From: Phallusia fumigata
Taxonomy: Eukaryota > Chordata > Ascidiacea > Phlebobranchia > Ascidiidae
Length of the DNA: 64,000 nt
Assembly (NCBI GenBank): GCA_008931825.1
Contig: QXVZ01013980.1
Coordinates: forward strand, 88,865-152,864
Direction: 5' to 3'
Shown piece by piece: positions 24,001 through 35,200 of the stretch. Within the stretch, counting starts at the first letter, position 1. Every line of letters begins with the position of its first letter. The notes beneath the pieces are model-generated. The model searched no databases, was not told where the DNA came from, and worked only from the letters and a program-made list of their open reading frames with translations. Made by a program: the position numbers and the translations under genes.

Positions 24001-27000
24001 AAAGGACCCAAGTATGACTTTAACGACCTAATTCCTGAAAGCTCGTATGAAACTTCGGCATTTTATTTTTTGCTTGACGCTGCAAGAAACGAACGTTTTG
24101 GTAAATTTATTAATATAAATAGTCATTAATTTACACCAAGCTTTGGGTGGTTCAAAACTAATGTATTCCAAGCCGAATAGTACCTTTCCCACTGCAAAGT
24201 GTTGACTTTGGATTTTTTCAGACCAATGGTGAAAGTCCGGAATCTGCTGAACGACAACATATGGCTGTGGGAGCGAGGAAAGTTTATGAATAGACGTTAC
24301 ATGATGCAGGTGAGTTTTTTTTATCAGCGCAAGTACCTTGAAATCGTGTAAAATTGTGATAAGCGTTATCATAAAAAGGTTGTTACATGAGTAAACATGG
24401 GTTGTAACGTTAATTTATGCAACATTTGGACAAGATAGACTTCTAGCGCCAGTAAACCCCTTTTGAAAGTTCTTGCAAATAGTAAAACAACCACAATTGT
24501 CCAAGCTTCGACAGACTGGCGACATGATGTTCACCCTGAATGACTTCTCACATTCCTCATTACACAAACCACACATATATTATGATACTGCACTTCGGTT
24601 GCCCCTAGCAACGCCATGTGCCAAGTTTGCAGTGTGTGTCGTTACCCCGGCAACGAGAACAATCAAACATCGGCTTTGGCTTCTCATCCCAGTGCAAATA
24701 ATCTGCCATTGTGGCCGGAGCAATGCACCATTATGACGTCAAGTGTGGTGGAATGCGGTGTTTGTTGAACAAATCTCACGTGCTTTATTGAATTTCTGGC
24801 ACGTCACCGGTATTTACTTGTGACTACAGTTAGTTTTATAACCCTGTAAAGTTGGCCCCGGTCTAGACTTGTTTCAGTGGAAACTTGACAAAGACCTGCT
24901 CGCGGTTAAATGGAATGGATTTTGCTTCCTAGAAACATACTGCATGACGACAATTTCAAACATCGATATTTATGATGTGACCAATAAAGGGGGGTAAATG
25001 AGTTAAAGGGTTCTTTCTTCGTCATATCAAAACCGCGCTGAACGTTACGTGCATTCCCATGACACCACACATTGTAACTAAGGGATAATACTTGCATCAA
25101 AAGTAGTTTCGTCGTAATGGGTGTGACTTCAGTACAGACTGTCGCAGAGGTTCATTAAACAATAAACACGTCTTTAGAAGTTTTGTTTGGCAACGTTGCC
25201 ATTTTGCAAGGGTTTTTACCATGTACCTTGCTGTGAGTTTGACACCACTTACTAACCCAGGCTATTACCCTTGTAATCTCTAGGAGCAATACCAGCAATA
25301 CGTTGATGGGGATGACAGCTACAAGAACATTCCGCACGATAAAGATCCATTTTACGATCCACCAGAAGATGTGATTATTGGAACTTCAAACGTCTTCCTG
25401 CAATCTCTCTCATATGCCCTCGACTTTGACGATAAACTGGCAGTGTCAAATTACAAGGTAGGTACAGTGTGTAGAATTACCTTTATCGATGAATTGGCGT
25501 TGTCAACTTACAAGGCATCTATTTATCTATTTTTGACGTATCGCTCGGTTTCATGTTGTAATGACGTGATTAGTGGAAATGGCGACAATTTTTCAGGACC
25601 TCGTAAATGGTTCAACTTCTGATGAACTTTGAAATATTAAAATATTTGTTTCTAATCTTCGGTCAATTGTTGCTTTGTTAAAAATAGCATCCCCCAAAAT
25701 CATTTGTTTCCTTTTTCGCTTAAAAGTAAAAAGCCTTTTATAACACGCCCTCTTCAGATAATATTTCTTTAAAAATTCAAACAACACCGAAAAAATCTAG
25801 TATAGGGAATAGCTTCAACAATAAACCGGCGGTTTTATATTACAAGCGTATATGGTTGTTCAATACAAAAGCCCAACTTTAATTGTTGTCCTCTATGGCT
25901 TCTAGTGCAGAGATTGGCTAAGGTTTTCATCGCCCAAGGATTTTCTCGACTTTGCTTGCAAGTGAATGTGTAGAGTCATCGAATGCCCTTTACGATGCAT
26001 TTCAGCTAATATGTAGTAGTTTCTAATTTATCTTACGTCATGGATGACGCAGGGTGACGAGGAGGGCTCTCTGTACGTGTCGGTGTCTCCCTGTGATGCG
26101 AAGGGGAAGTCGCTCGATGAGGAAAGCTTTATTGAGGAGCCGAGTGAGTTGCTTGGCAAACCCTACTACTTCAAGGTAAGCTGGACGACCTAAATATTTA
26201 TTCAGTTTTTTTCTAAAGTAGCTTCAGTATCGTCGGGATCCGAGGCATTAAAAATGGATTTTGAATGCTAAAGAGTCTCCGTTTACATTCGGTCGTATAA
26301 ATATCATCAACTTCCTTCTTTAGGTTGCAATTCGAACTGGCGAAATTAACAACTCCCGATTCAGCAAAGGAGTTTACATCAAGTACAAGACTTTTGGAGA
26401 CGAAGAACCAGTTTCAACTAAAGTTGTCAAGGTAAAATCTTATTACGATCCTTCAAGATATGTAACCCTTTCCCACAAAAGCGGTTTCATACTGGTTTGC
26501 CCCTATTTGTGGCAACACCGATGTGATTGTGACGTCACATGTAAAGTATAAATGACCAATTTTGTATGTGATGGCACTGCTGGGTAAGTTTGTTGACTTA
26601 TTTGCTTGCAGCATATAGGGTTGCCAACTATGTTTAGCTACAATAAAGGACATGTTTATTTACGCCATATTTGTTTTGGTTCTTGTGAGTCCAGTTAATA
26701 GGCGAAGGTAACCGCCTTTTGGAATTCTTTTCATATTTAGTAACATTGTTTACGATTGTCTGGTTTTTCCAAATTGATTGCCTTTTTAAAAGAAAAAAAT
26801 GAGTTACATGTAAAGTGAACCTTTTACACCCTGGTCTGCGGTCTGCGGCGCTGTGCTTTTGGTATAGTGCAGTAAACGCTTTTGCAATCAGATCTTGAGA
26901 GCAGGAAAATGAACTACCAGTCAAAAAGATTTCCTAATAAAGGACAAATAGTGTCATTTCAAATCTCAATAAAGGACAAGGACAATATAGCTAAATAAAG

Positions 27001-30000
27001 GATTGCCCTTTGAAATGACGGTTGGCAACCCTATCAGCATACCAGGCAAATCGCTGTAAAAGTGTTTTGTTTAAAATCCACGGCACTTGCCAGACGTAGT
27101 TCTCTATTACGTCACAGGAAAAATTGTGTGATGACGCTTTGTGTTTGTGACGTAACAGGACAGTCTTTCACCTGAGTTCGGATACAGCCGCGTGATAGCG
27201 ATTCAGTCGGTGAACGACAGTCATCTTGATTATTTCGAGAATAATTCCATCACATTCTTCGTGTACGGATGCCAAGTCGACACACCGCCAAATCCGAGTG
27301 TCGAAAAACTTAACACCAAGGTAAGATGATTATGCACAAAAGCAAAATTGGGCATCTAGGTTCTATACTGGGGTGAATAGTACATTTTTAATTACCTCAG
27401 ACTCCAAACAGAGTAAAAAATGTTACCTCCCCCAAATACAATTAAAAAATAAATGGAAGAAACGTAATAAATAAAGACGGATATAATTAGGTACCGTACA
27501 ATATAAATAAATAAAAATACAAAATATTTAAATCGTATTTAAGTGACCATCTTGTGATGTCGTAATTCGTATTAACTCTTTCCATATGACGTAACAGGAG
27601 TTACGCGAGATGGCCGGACAGATGCGTCCGAAGATGGTTCGGAGAGCTTCGATTCTCCCCAGCAAGTCAGTGGTCGACCCGCAACTAAAATCGGAACTTC
27701 ACACTTTGCAGAGGAAATTCGATAGACTCGAAAAGAAGGAGAAGCGAATCCAGGTTCGTTCCGAATTTATCCGGCATGAGTGAACTAGTTTTTCGAATCC
27801 TTGTAGATCGCGGATCGGTAAACTAGGATAGTGGTTCCAACGTTTTCGGCGCACTGGACTATTTTGACGATTTGTTTGTAAGCTGTGGACCTCGTTAAGA
27901 AAATACCTTTTTGCAAGTGAATAACATGTTCGTTCATATGAGACAGATTTTGCAATATCCTGTAGCCTGGTTTCTAGAGTTGCGTTCGATTAGTCGTCTT
28001 TTGCAAATTAGACCATAGCGATGGGTATTTTCATTTCGCTATATTGCCCCCATCTTATAAATGCAAAGCTCATGGTAAAAAAAATCTTTCTGTTCATCTC
28101 ATCTTGGATATCGCATCTTTACCAAAAAACTAGATTCACTTAACAGCCAGATATGAAGTTTTGAACCTCAGGAAATAAGTTTTTGTTTTTCAATTGTGGC
28201 CATTTTTGCACAGGAGCTTTGCAAGCAGTGGGGCGATCGACAGAAAGATCAAGACTTCCAATCCTTCTACAATTCCATCAACGCTGTGGCTTTCAGTAGC
28301 GGCAATAAACTTAAAAACAAAGTTCGGATCATAAGTAACGTGAGTATTGTACGCTTGACCATCATGCGAAAGAAAATGTTGTCGCGAAAAAAATCTGAAA
28401 AATTTTAAAGTTGGCTTTTTTGGTAATAGCGGGCTTGTTGGAGTTAATTTGGGTGTAATTTTTTCTTTTTTTGCAATTACACTTTAAATGAAATGTTACT
28501 AACAAATTTAGTTCTCCTTTATAGATGATAAAGCCATATCTAGTGTTTATCTAGTGTAGTTTACAGTACAATAGCAATACTTCAAAAATTTTTGCTTGTA
28601 AAGTGTTTTTGTAGTTGTCTTGTAAGTGATAGACTGTAAAAGAGCAATAGTTGCTGATTGCAGCAATAAATGCTAAATGGCGTAATAATGATGACGTAGA
28701 CATTACTTTCCATCGATTTAACAATAAATTCTTCTCATCAGCTTATTAAAGCCCAAAAATACGTGAGAGAAAACCAAAACCAAAGCGTAAGAATTTTGAT
28801 TATGACGTAATAGTGACGTAGACAATAGCGTTATACTGATCTAACACTCTGGTTTGCTTTTGATCTTGTTACTAATGCATGCGTAGCGACGGGGAATCCC
28901 CATTTTGCTCCCATGGCGCATGCGCCAATATGACGTCACAAATAAGTGGCTGTCCGGTAGTTGTGACGTCATTCAGAGGTCGGTGATTTGCGTTGACGCA
29001 CCTCGACACGCCACAATGCATGTTAATGAGGTAATTGTGATGAAACACAGGACTCTGACGAAAATAGGAGGAATTCGGATGCTTTCAGTGTGTACAGTTT
29101 CGAGCTGACCCCAGATATGCGGATAATTCCTGGTCCTTATGAGGAAACAATAAAAGAAGAAGACGAACCCGATTCCGACAGTCGTAGGGGTTCAGACCCC
29201 ATCAAGAACGGGGGAAAACCCTCGCTCCCAGCCAATGGGACCAAGAACAAGCCGGTAAGAATACGAAAGGCGAAAATACACACGCTAGTTATCAGAGCTT
29301 ATTGCTAAGGGTTTCAAGCTGTTGGACGTTTGGGTGTATTCCCTGGGGTGGTGGGGTGAGAGAACCTAATATGTGTAATGAAGGGGTTAAACATCCCCCC
29401 AAGAACGCTTTAAATCCAAATATTTTTTGTTTAAATACATGTGAGTGTGTCAAGGTTAGAACCAGAAACCTCTCGACCTATGTGAGCTCTGATAACGTCC
29501 GGGCAAGACGGAGTTCTAGCCCCAAGCATGTGTCACAATAGTCGCAGCATCATCATACGTCATTTCTAACACGTAGCATGAATAAGCAATTTTTCATCCA
29601 TATGCATGACTTGTTGTTTTTCGTGGTGTCGTTGTGAGAAAAACGTTTTCTCGCAAAAAAGCGAAGCAAATGTGAAATTTGTTTCATTCACAAAGAACTT
29701 GCTAATTCGACATCAAACATAATTTTTTCACATCACAGTTTCGAAGTTCTGTTGTTATGGCTCATTTAGAACATGAAAGCCGATGTTGTTGAGTATAAGG
29801 TAATGTTGTTTTGAACGACTCCACCATTGATGGGAAAGGAGCTGCCTAAGCGTTCAATACAATATTTATATGTACTCTACCACATTAGCTTTATGGCGTT
29901 CGTCCTCAGGTAATGTTTTGTATACCCTGTTTGCCTTGTGTAACATCAATAACTCCTTAACATTAGTGCGGCCGGTAGCTTACGTTGTTAACATAGAGTA

Positions 30001-32191
30001 TTGCGCAATACTGACGGCGTAGCGTGGCTGAAAATTAGATGCATGGCTCGTCTAATAACGTTGAAACAAACGTCAGAAAGGGAACTTTGTGTAAACAAGT
30101 TACGCGCGAGGTTAAACAATCACATGCAACGTCATATCCACCCAAAAGCTGGCACCAACGCCTGCTGCTGTATCTTCGCGAAAGCTTAATGAACAAATTA
30201 GGCTCTATATGGATATGGCCTTACGTTTTTAACCACCAGCAGAATAGTCTTACGTCGATGAGCGTTTCAAGTTTGGAGAAGTAAACTAAAAAAAACGTTT
30301 TCATGCAAGAAATCAAATTGTTTTGAACTAATGCACGAAAGATTGTTCCTCAGTCGCGTACTTTATGTGAAAATTTTGTTTGGATACATTCGCCTTATTA
30401 AATGGAGAAGGTACTTTTGAACACAAAAACTTCTAAATTTTCGTCTAACATTTTTTTGCGCCTTTGACGTTGAAACATCCACATTTCACAATAATTTGTG
30501 GAAAAATTCTCAGCAATCAAAACACTTTCTCTTTACAATTTCATGCATTATAATCGGACAATCGCCTCATTACGTCATGATGCTGTGACCAATCACTGCC
30601 TTTCGTGTTCTTACTGTTATTGTGTGATTGCGAACCGACCAAGAAGTTTCTTGGTTCGGTTAGTGCCTCGTCACTTTACACGCTGAAAACTTCTGGGTTT
30701 CCTCCACCGCTAGATGCCGTAGTAGAGCTGCACTTTTGTATAATGCACTGCAAATAGAAACAACTCAAATATTTTTTGCTGACGCAAAAAAGTGAAAACG
30801 AAATGTTGCGGGGTGACGTCATACCACCAGGGAGCAAGGTAGGAGAGCAAAACTCCCCCAACACGCGTTTTCGAATCTGCACATTCTTCAGATCTTGCGC
30901 ATGCTTCGTGCTGCCGGTGACGTCACAATACTGTCACGTCGACAAAGCCCGGTGACCTCGCGCGGTGAAAGTCTTGTGACATCACGTCGTGACAGTTTAG
31001 TGACGTCACGACGTCAAAGCCTTATACCATCTCGAAGAGGAAGCATTGTTGCGTCAAGACGGTCAAGTATCGCGTCAAGGCGTTTTAGCGACGCTCCATT
31101 TCTTCCAGTTGCGGAAGAGGGAAGGAGTAGTGACGTCAGTGTGGTAACGTCATCATTGTGTGGTACAACTGTAAATGTTTTTATCGGGGGGTAATTTTTC
31201 ATCAAGACTGAGTTGTTTCTGGATCAAGCGATAAGAAGATTGTTTCTGTAGCTGTTCACGCAGAATGCATGCGCAATACAGTCACACAAACAATCGTAAC
31301 TACAGACATCTGGAAGGATTCTGACTAATTTTTGTTGTCGCATGCTGGTTGTTGATTTCTCACGTAACAGTGTGGCGTGCTTTGCATGATACCTGTATAT
31401 TTGCTGTGTTGTTTCTCGCAACTTGTGTACTTGAACTGTCAAGTTTGAAATTAAAACCAAAGCATACGATCACTTCTTCGACAAATGGCGATTTTTCGCC
31501 GAATGAAACCTTTCCAATGTTCCCGCAGATTCTTCAAGCGTCGAAACAGCAACCGCAGCCATCCAAAGCAATAGCGTCCCCCAACGGCCGACCGTCGCCT
31601 ACATCGAGTGGAAACAGTGGCAAAGAGTCGAAGGTTTGCCTTATCATGTGAGAGACGCCACAGCAGTGCAATACCAACGCACATTATCTGTTTCATTATG
31701 ACATCACAACACGTCTACAATGTTCGTACGTAGTTAGCTTCATAGTGACGTCACGACAGTGCTTTATTAGTGTGTTTTTCGTGCGTTGAATATTATTTCT
31801 ATTTTTTTACATTGCTCTCTTCGGATCAAAGTGCCTTCGCGTGATGACATCACAATCGAATTGCGCTTATTTATTCTATTTCGCAGTAATTCGTTTTATT
31901 GAGCCATTTTGCACTTAACCATGTTTCCCCTTTCGCGCTACAGTAGTATAGGAAGCTTCGCTTACATCTGGTGACGCCACGTTAGTTGTGACGTCAGCGC
32001 TTGACTTAGATACGATAGTTTTACCCACAAGCCACACAGAGACGTACTTGGCATTCTTAGCTTTCGCTGTTTGTTTTACATTTCTGTACAGAGCAGATTT
32101 TCTATCTACGTTTTCTATTGTGTTTTTTTGTAATTGTTTAAAAACAACGGTGCGCCGTGACCTTTGTAAAGTACCTTTTGTCACAACATAA
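15064..32191 (+). CDS. KIF28: Kinesin-3 family motor, KIF28/KLP-6 type
   Basis: Microtubule motor of about 1236 residues in 30 exons: 15064-15080, 16831-16869, 17196-17272, 17428-17444, 17561-17583, 17726-17844, 18804-18882, 19149-19212, 20575-20761, 21045-21197, 21443-21540, 21679-21845, 22113-22270, 22502-22605, 22770-22960, 23065-23207, 23453-23596, 23864-24011, 24222-24309, 25284-25457, 26053-26175, 26324-26431, 27159-27320, 27598-27753, 28214-28339, 28742-28786, 29051-29254, 30892-31143, 31529-31633, 31952-32191. The N-terminal motor has [13 protein letters not shown], the P-loop GQTGSGKS (residues 107-114), NATSSRAH and DLAGSERA. An FHA domain (about 485-565) has IRIGRKD and KDHASI. A kinesin-3 stalk segment follows (DPFYDPPED). 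The tail has RRxS octapeptides (about 1052-1104), then a hydrophobic stretch (1189-1220) and KTTVRR. Rat KIF28P is reported at mitochondria, which a tail anchor would suit. The last three exons are phase-correct but less certain than the rest. Confidence 0.93.
20030..20240 (+). mobile_element. Possible degenerate tRNA-derived SINE
   Basis: GGGCGCGGTGGTGTATGTGG at 20032 resembles a box A head of tRNA-derived SINEs, but no clear box B, tail or target duplication was found. It lies in a kinesin intron. A similar head, GGTGGTGTAGTTAGTG, occurs near 61016. Confidence 0.25.
26616..27033. mobile_element. 418-bp MITE with TAGGGTTGCCAAC ends
   Basis: Terminal inverted repeats TAGGGTTGCCAAC and GTTGGCAACCCTA bound a non-coding element in a kinesin intron. 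The flanks gcagcata (26608-26615) and tcagcata (27034-27041) match at 7 of 8 bases, suggesting an 8-bp target-site duplication and a hAT-like mechanism. Near both ends the motif AATAAAGGAC recurs in close variants (about 26641, 26936, 26969, 26993), as subterminal transposase sites often do. The 96-codon open frame inside is not a transposase. Confidence 0.75.
27830..27960. mobile_element. Decayed partial copy of the hAT-like MITE at 6292
   Basis: TAGTGGTTCCAAC, then a CTGGAC...TTTTGAC...AGCTGTGGACC succession, follows the first 80 bases of the 6292 element with many changes. The right end is not recognisable. It lies in a kinesin intron. Confidence 0.45.
30934..31089 (+). repeat. Coding 24-bp repeat: SRRxSLVT octapeptides
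   Basis: Six and a half units of eight residues, consensus S-R-R-x-S-(L/I)-(V/I)-(T/P/A), run in frame through the kinesin tail exon. Six carry RRxS, the basophilic-kinase (PKA-like) consensus; the second reads SRGES. The codons for V-T-S in some units fall on the palindrome GTGACGTCAC, so the peptide repeat partly mirrors the TGACGTCA motif common in this window. Confidence 0.75.
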
Positions 32192-32230
32192 TTTGCCACT
32201 GTTATTCAATCGATATCGTTCAATTGTACG

Positions 32231-32236
32231 AATAAA
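32231..32236 (+). terminator. Poly(A) signal of the kinesin gene
   Basis: AATAAA lies 40 bases after the stop codon of exon 31952-32191. Its position supports that exon, with its hydrophobic C-terminus, as the real end of the gene. Confidence 0.65.
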
Positions 32237-35200
32237 ACGCATTCACCAGTTAGTTTTGTTCGGTTAGTGTTTAAATTTTGAATTGGCAAGCCCACAAACA
32301 GAGATGAACCTACATACGTTTACACACATGAACCTGATGCTGAGAAATCCAAAAATAAGATATAAGCACCTTAATATTTAATCTAGCATCACCAGCAAAA
32401 AAATGACTTCTTTGCAACACGATGGTTAGCCAAAAAAATATGTTGAAACCAGCACTAATCGTAGAAAGCGGTAAATGTAATAAGCACTTCGATAAATCTG
32501 ACAGTGAAACCGTAAAAGTCTGTCTAAAGGCTTACATGACAACGCAATTAAAAACTTTTAAAGTGACCACGTGAAAAACAAACCTCCCACACACAGAGTT
32601 ATGCAGGTTAACTGCCCAGCAATTATGACTTGCACATTCTGCTGACCTAAGCATTTCCCCTCCAGACTGGTCGGTACGCGCGATCAACGTGATTAGGCAC
32701 GTGACTCAGCAGAACGCGCGTGCTGGTGTAGCATCACAGAGGAGAAAGGAAATGAGTAGAAAAGCTCGACCAGTTTGGGTGGTGAGCAGTCGCACGGTTT
32801 GTTGTTGCTAGGAGGGTTGAATGAAGTCAAGTAGATTAATCTAGAGGAAGAGCGAAGGTTGGTGGTGGACCTATTTGACATGTGTCTGTGTAAAGGTACA
32901 AGCAAATGCTGACTTTGTATTTTTGTAAGTCTGCTATGTTATAGCAGTTCTCTATCAGGTATCGATTTGCACGACGTAATCTGCAACAAGGTATACTGCT
33001 TGAAATTCTATCAAAATGAAAATAAATTTAGATTCTGACTTTTGTGTAACTGCATTTGGTGGTCGTATTTTGCATTTCGATTACTAGTGATTAATCATGG
33101 ATGAACAAATAAAAATACGAAACAAGGTGAACGAGTAAGGTGTTGAATGAAGCTTTTGTCATGCCACTAGCAACCATAATTGCAGAGTTGAAAGAGCGAC
33201 TTGTTTAAAGCTCGTTCAGCGTTGTTCCTAAGAATTATGCGTTTAGCGTTGTTTGCAAAAGGGAAGTTGGGTGTGTCCACCGGGTGTGATAAGCTGAGGA
33301 TAGGTGATAAGTACTACTATCTCATTTGTATAGCACAGGCCTTAATAGAAGTGCAATAATAGGCAAATAACAAAGGCCTGGGCAACTATTAAAACCGTTC
33401 ATCGTGATTACCATGTTTCGAAGACTTAATGTAGTTATTTACTTTGCAAGGGTATGCCAGGATAAACCTTATTGTTGTATTGTGACCTGAGGTTGTACAC
33501 CATTGTGCTTTACACATACAGGGCATAACCATCCACAAACTGCAATGATTCCACTAGACACCGGAAATTCTGCTACGTCACGTATAGTAAACAAACTGAG
33601 CACAAACCTATGGGTTTGGCGCGTGAAAAAAGTGGCACAGCAATACAAATAATGCTACATTTGGTCTGTGGTGCACAAAACATTGATTTTTTATTCATGA
33701 AAGTGTGTTTACTCATGCGTGACTGGCTATTGTTGGAAAACTATTGGTAGAGTACTTTGCTATTGTTGATCATTGTGTTTGCATAAAGGTTTGGACATAT
33801 GCTCGTGATAGATCTGTAGTGTTCGTGTGAAGGAGGACATACAATAAGCCTAATTACAGTCATTACTTTGCAGCGGTTTCTTTACAAACGTAGGGCATCA
33901 TTCGTATCAAATTTTAAAAAAATTGTGCGAAACTGCTTGAAGTGATAAATACCTTTAAAAGCTAATCAGTTGCGGACATTATTTATTCATCAAATGACCT
34001 CATGTAAAAAAATGGGTTGTAAACGGGTTGAAAACAAAATGTTTTATTTCAATCTGGTTTAAGAGGAAAACATTGCCATAGCTGACACACAGTTTGCTAG
34101 GAAACCAGCTCTTTGTGTTCAAAGTCATGCACGGATCAAGTACTATTACGCTGAGTCATTGCACGTGTTTCCGGATTTGTTTGTTTGTTTGTTTGTTTGT
34201 GTTGAATCGTGGAGTACATGTATGAATTGTTTGGGTCGGATTAGCAGTTGCAAAAGTTTTAAGTGGTTCGTTGACGTCAGTGAAGCATCGTTAAAATTTT
34301 GTACCTAGCGACGTGATGGTATATTTCCTACAACAAAAACTGGCACTAGAAAATTCACAAACTTTGTGACCTCCAAGGAGTTTGGGTTATAAACCCTTAA
34401 GCACCCCTCTGTGCACGTCATCGTCACCACAGTAACTATTTTTCATTCAGGGTTATCGGTCTGAAATGCTTAGTAAGATCACAAATTGGGGCGCATGAGG
34501 AAACATACCCGCCTCACGTATTGCAGTTACTGGGAAATGATGTCACAATGACGTGAGCACAAGTTAGCAGGATTTAATTGCCTGCACGTAGATTTATAAC
34601 GTAACGTGTTATGCAGTGTTAGACAAATCTCCAGAAAGCAGAAATATCTGCATTTTGACGTTTTGTAATTTTGTTGCAAATAAATTTGTTGAACAGGCTT
34701 TGCATAGTAGATCACGTATAATATAGGTTCGTTTTTCCTTCATATGAAGTAGATCGCGACCTATATACTTTCAGTTGTGCACCGCGCGTCTCGTACAGTC
34801 ATAATGTGGTGATTAATTTATTGTTTTGCTTACATCATTACAAACAATTTCCATACTTCACAAATCAGAAGCAGCCAGACTTCCGTAGGCCCGCAGCACA
34901 TTTTATTGCTCGACACTTCGAGCTGAAAGCTAAACACCTCACACGGTCTGTGCAGTTAACCTCTCTAGGAAATCGTATGATTCAGTGAAAATCCTGAAAT
35001 GAACGTACGTTTAACGTAAAACAGATCCAAACTTGATAAAAACTGAGTTGTTACACTTGATAAAAACTGAAACTTGAAAAGAACAGGCCTCAAATGTGTA
35101 AATCCGCACATAAAAACAGGTCTGGCATGATCGGAAACTCGACGTTTACCTTCAAGAATTTGGGCAGTATTAAGACCGGACAATATAAATTCCTCACTTA

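Noticed and set aside
30892-31194. The RRxS exon could be the last exon, ending VNVFIGG-stop at 31194.
   Set aside because: An internal donor GTG|GTAACG at 31143 is in phase 0 and leads to two further good exons. No AATAAA follows 31194 closely.
31529-31651. If exon 31529-31633 is read through its donor, the protein ends KVCLIM-stop, a good CaaX prenylation box.
   Set aside because: The donor at 31633, a phase-matching downstream exon and the poly(A) signal at 32231 favour splicing. No signal closer to 31651 was found. It remains possible only as an intron-retention isoform.
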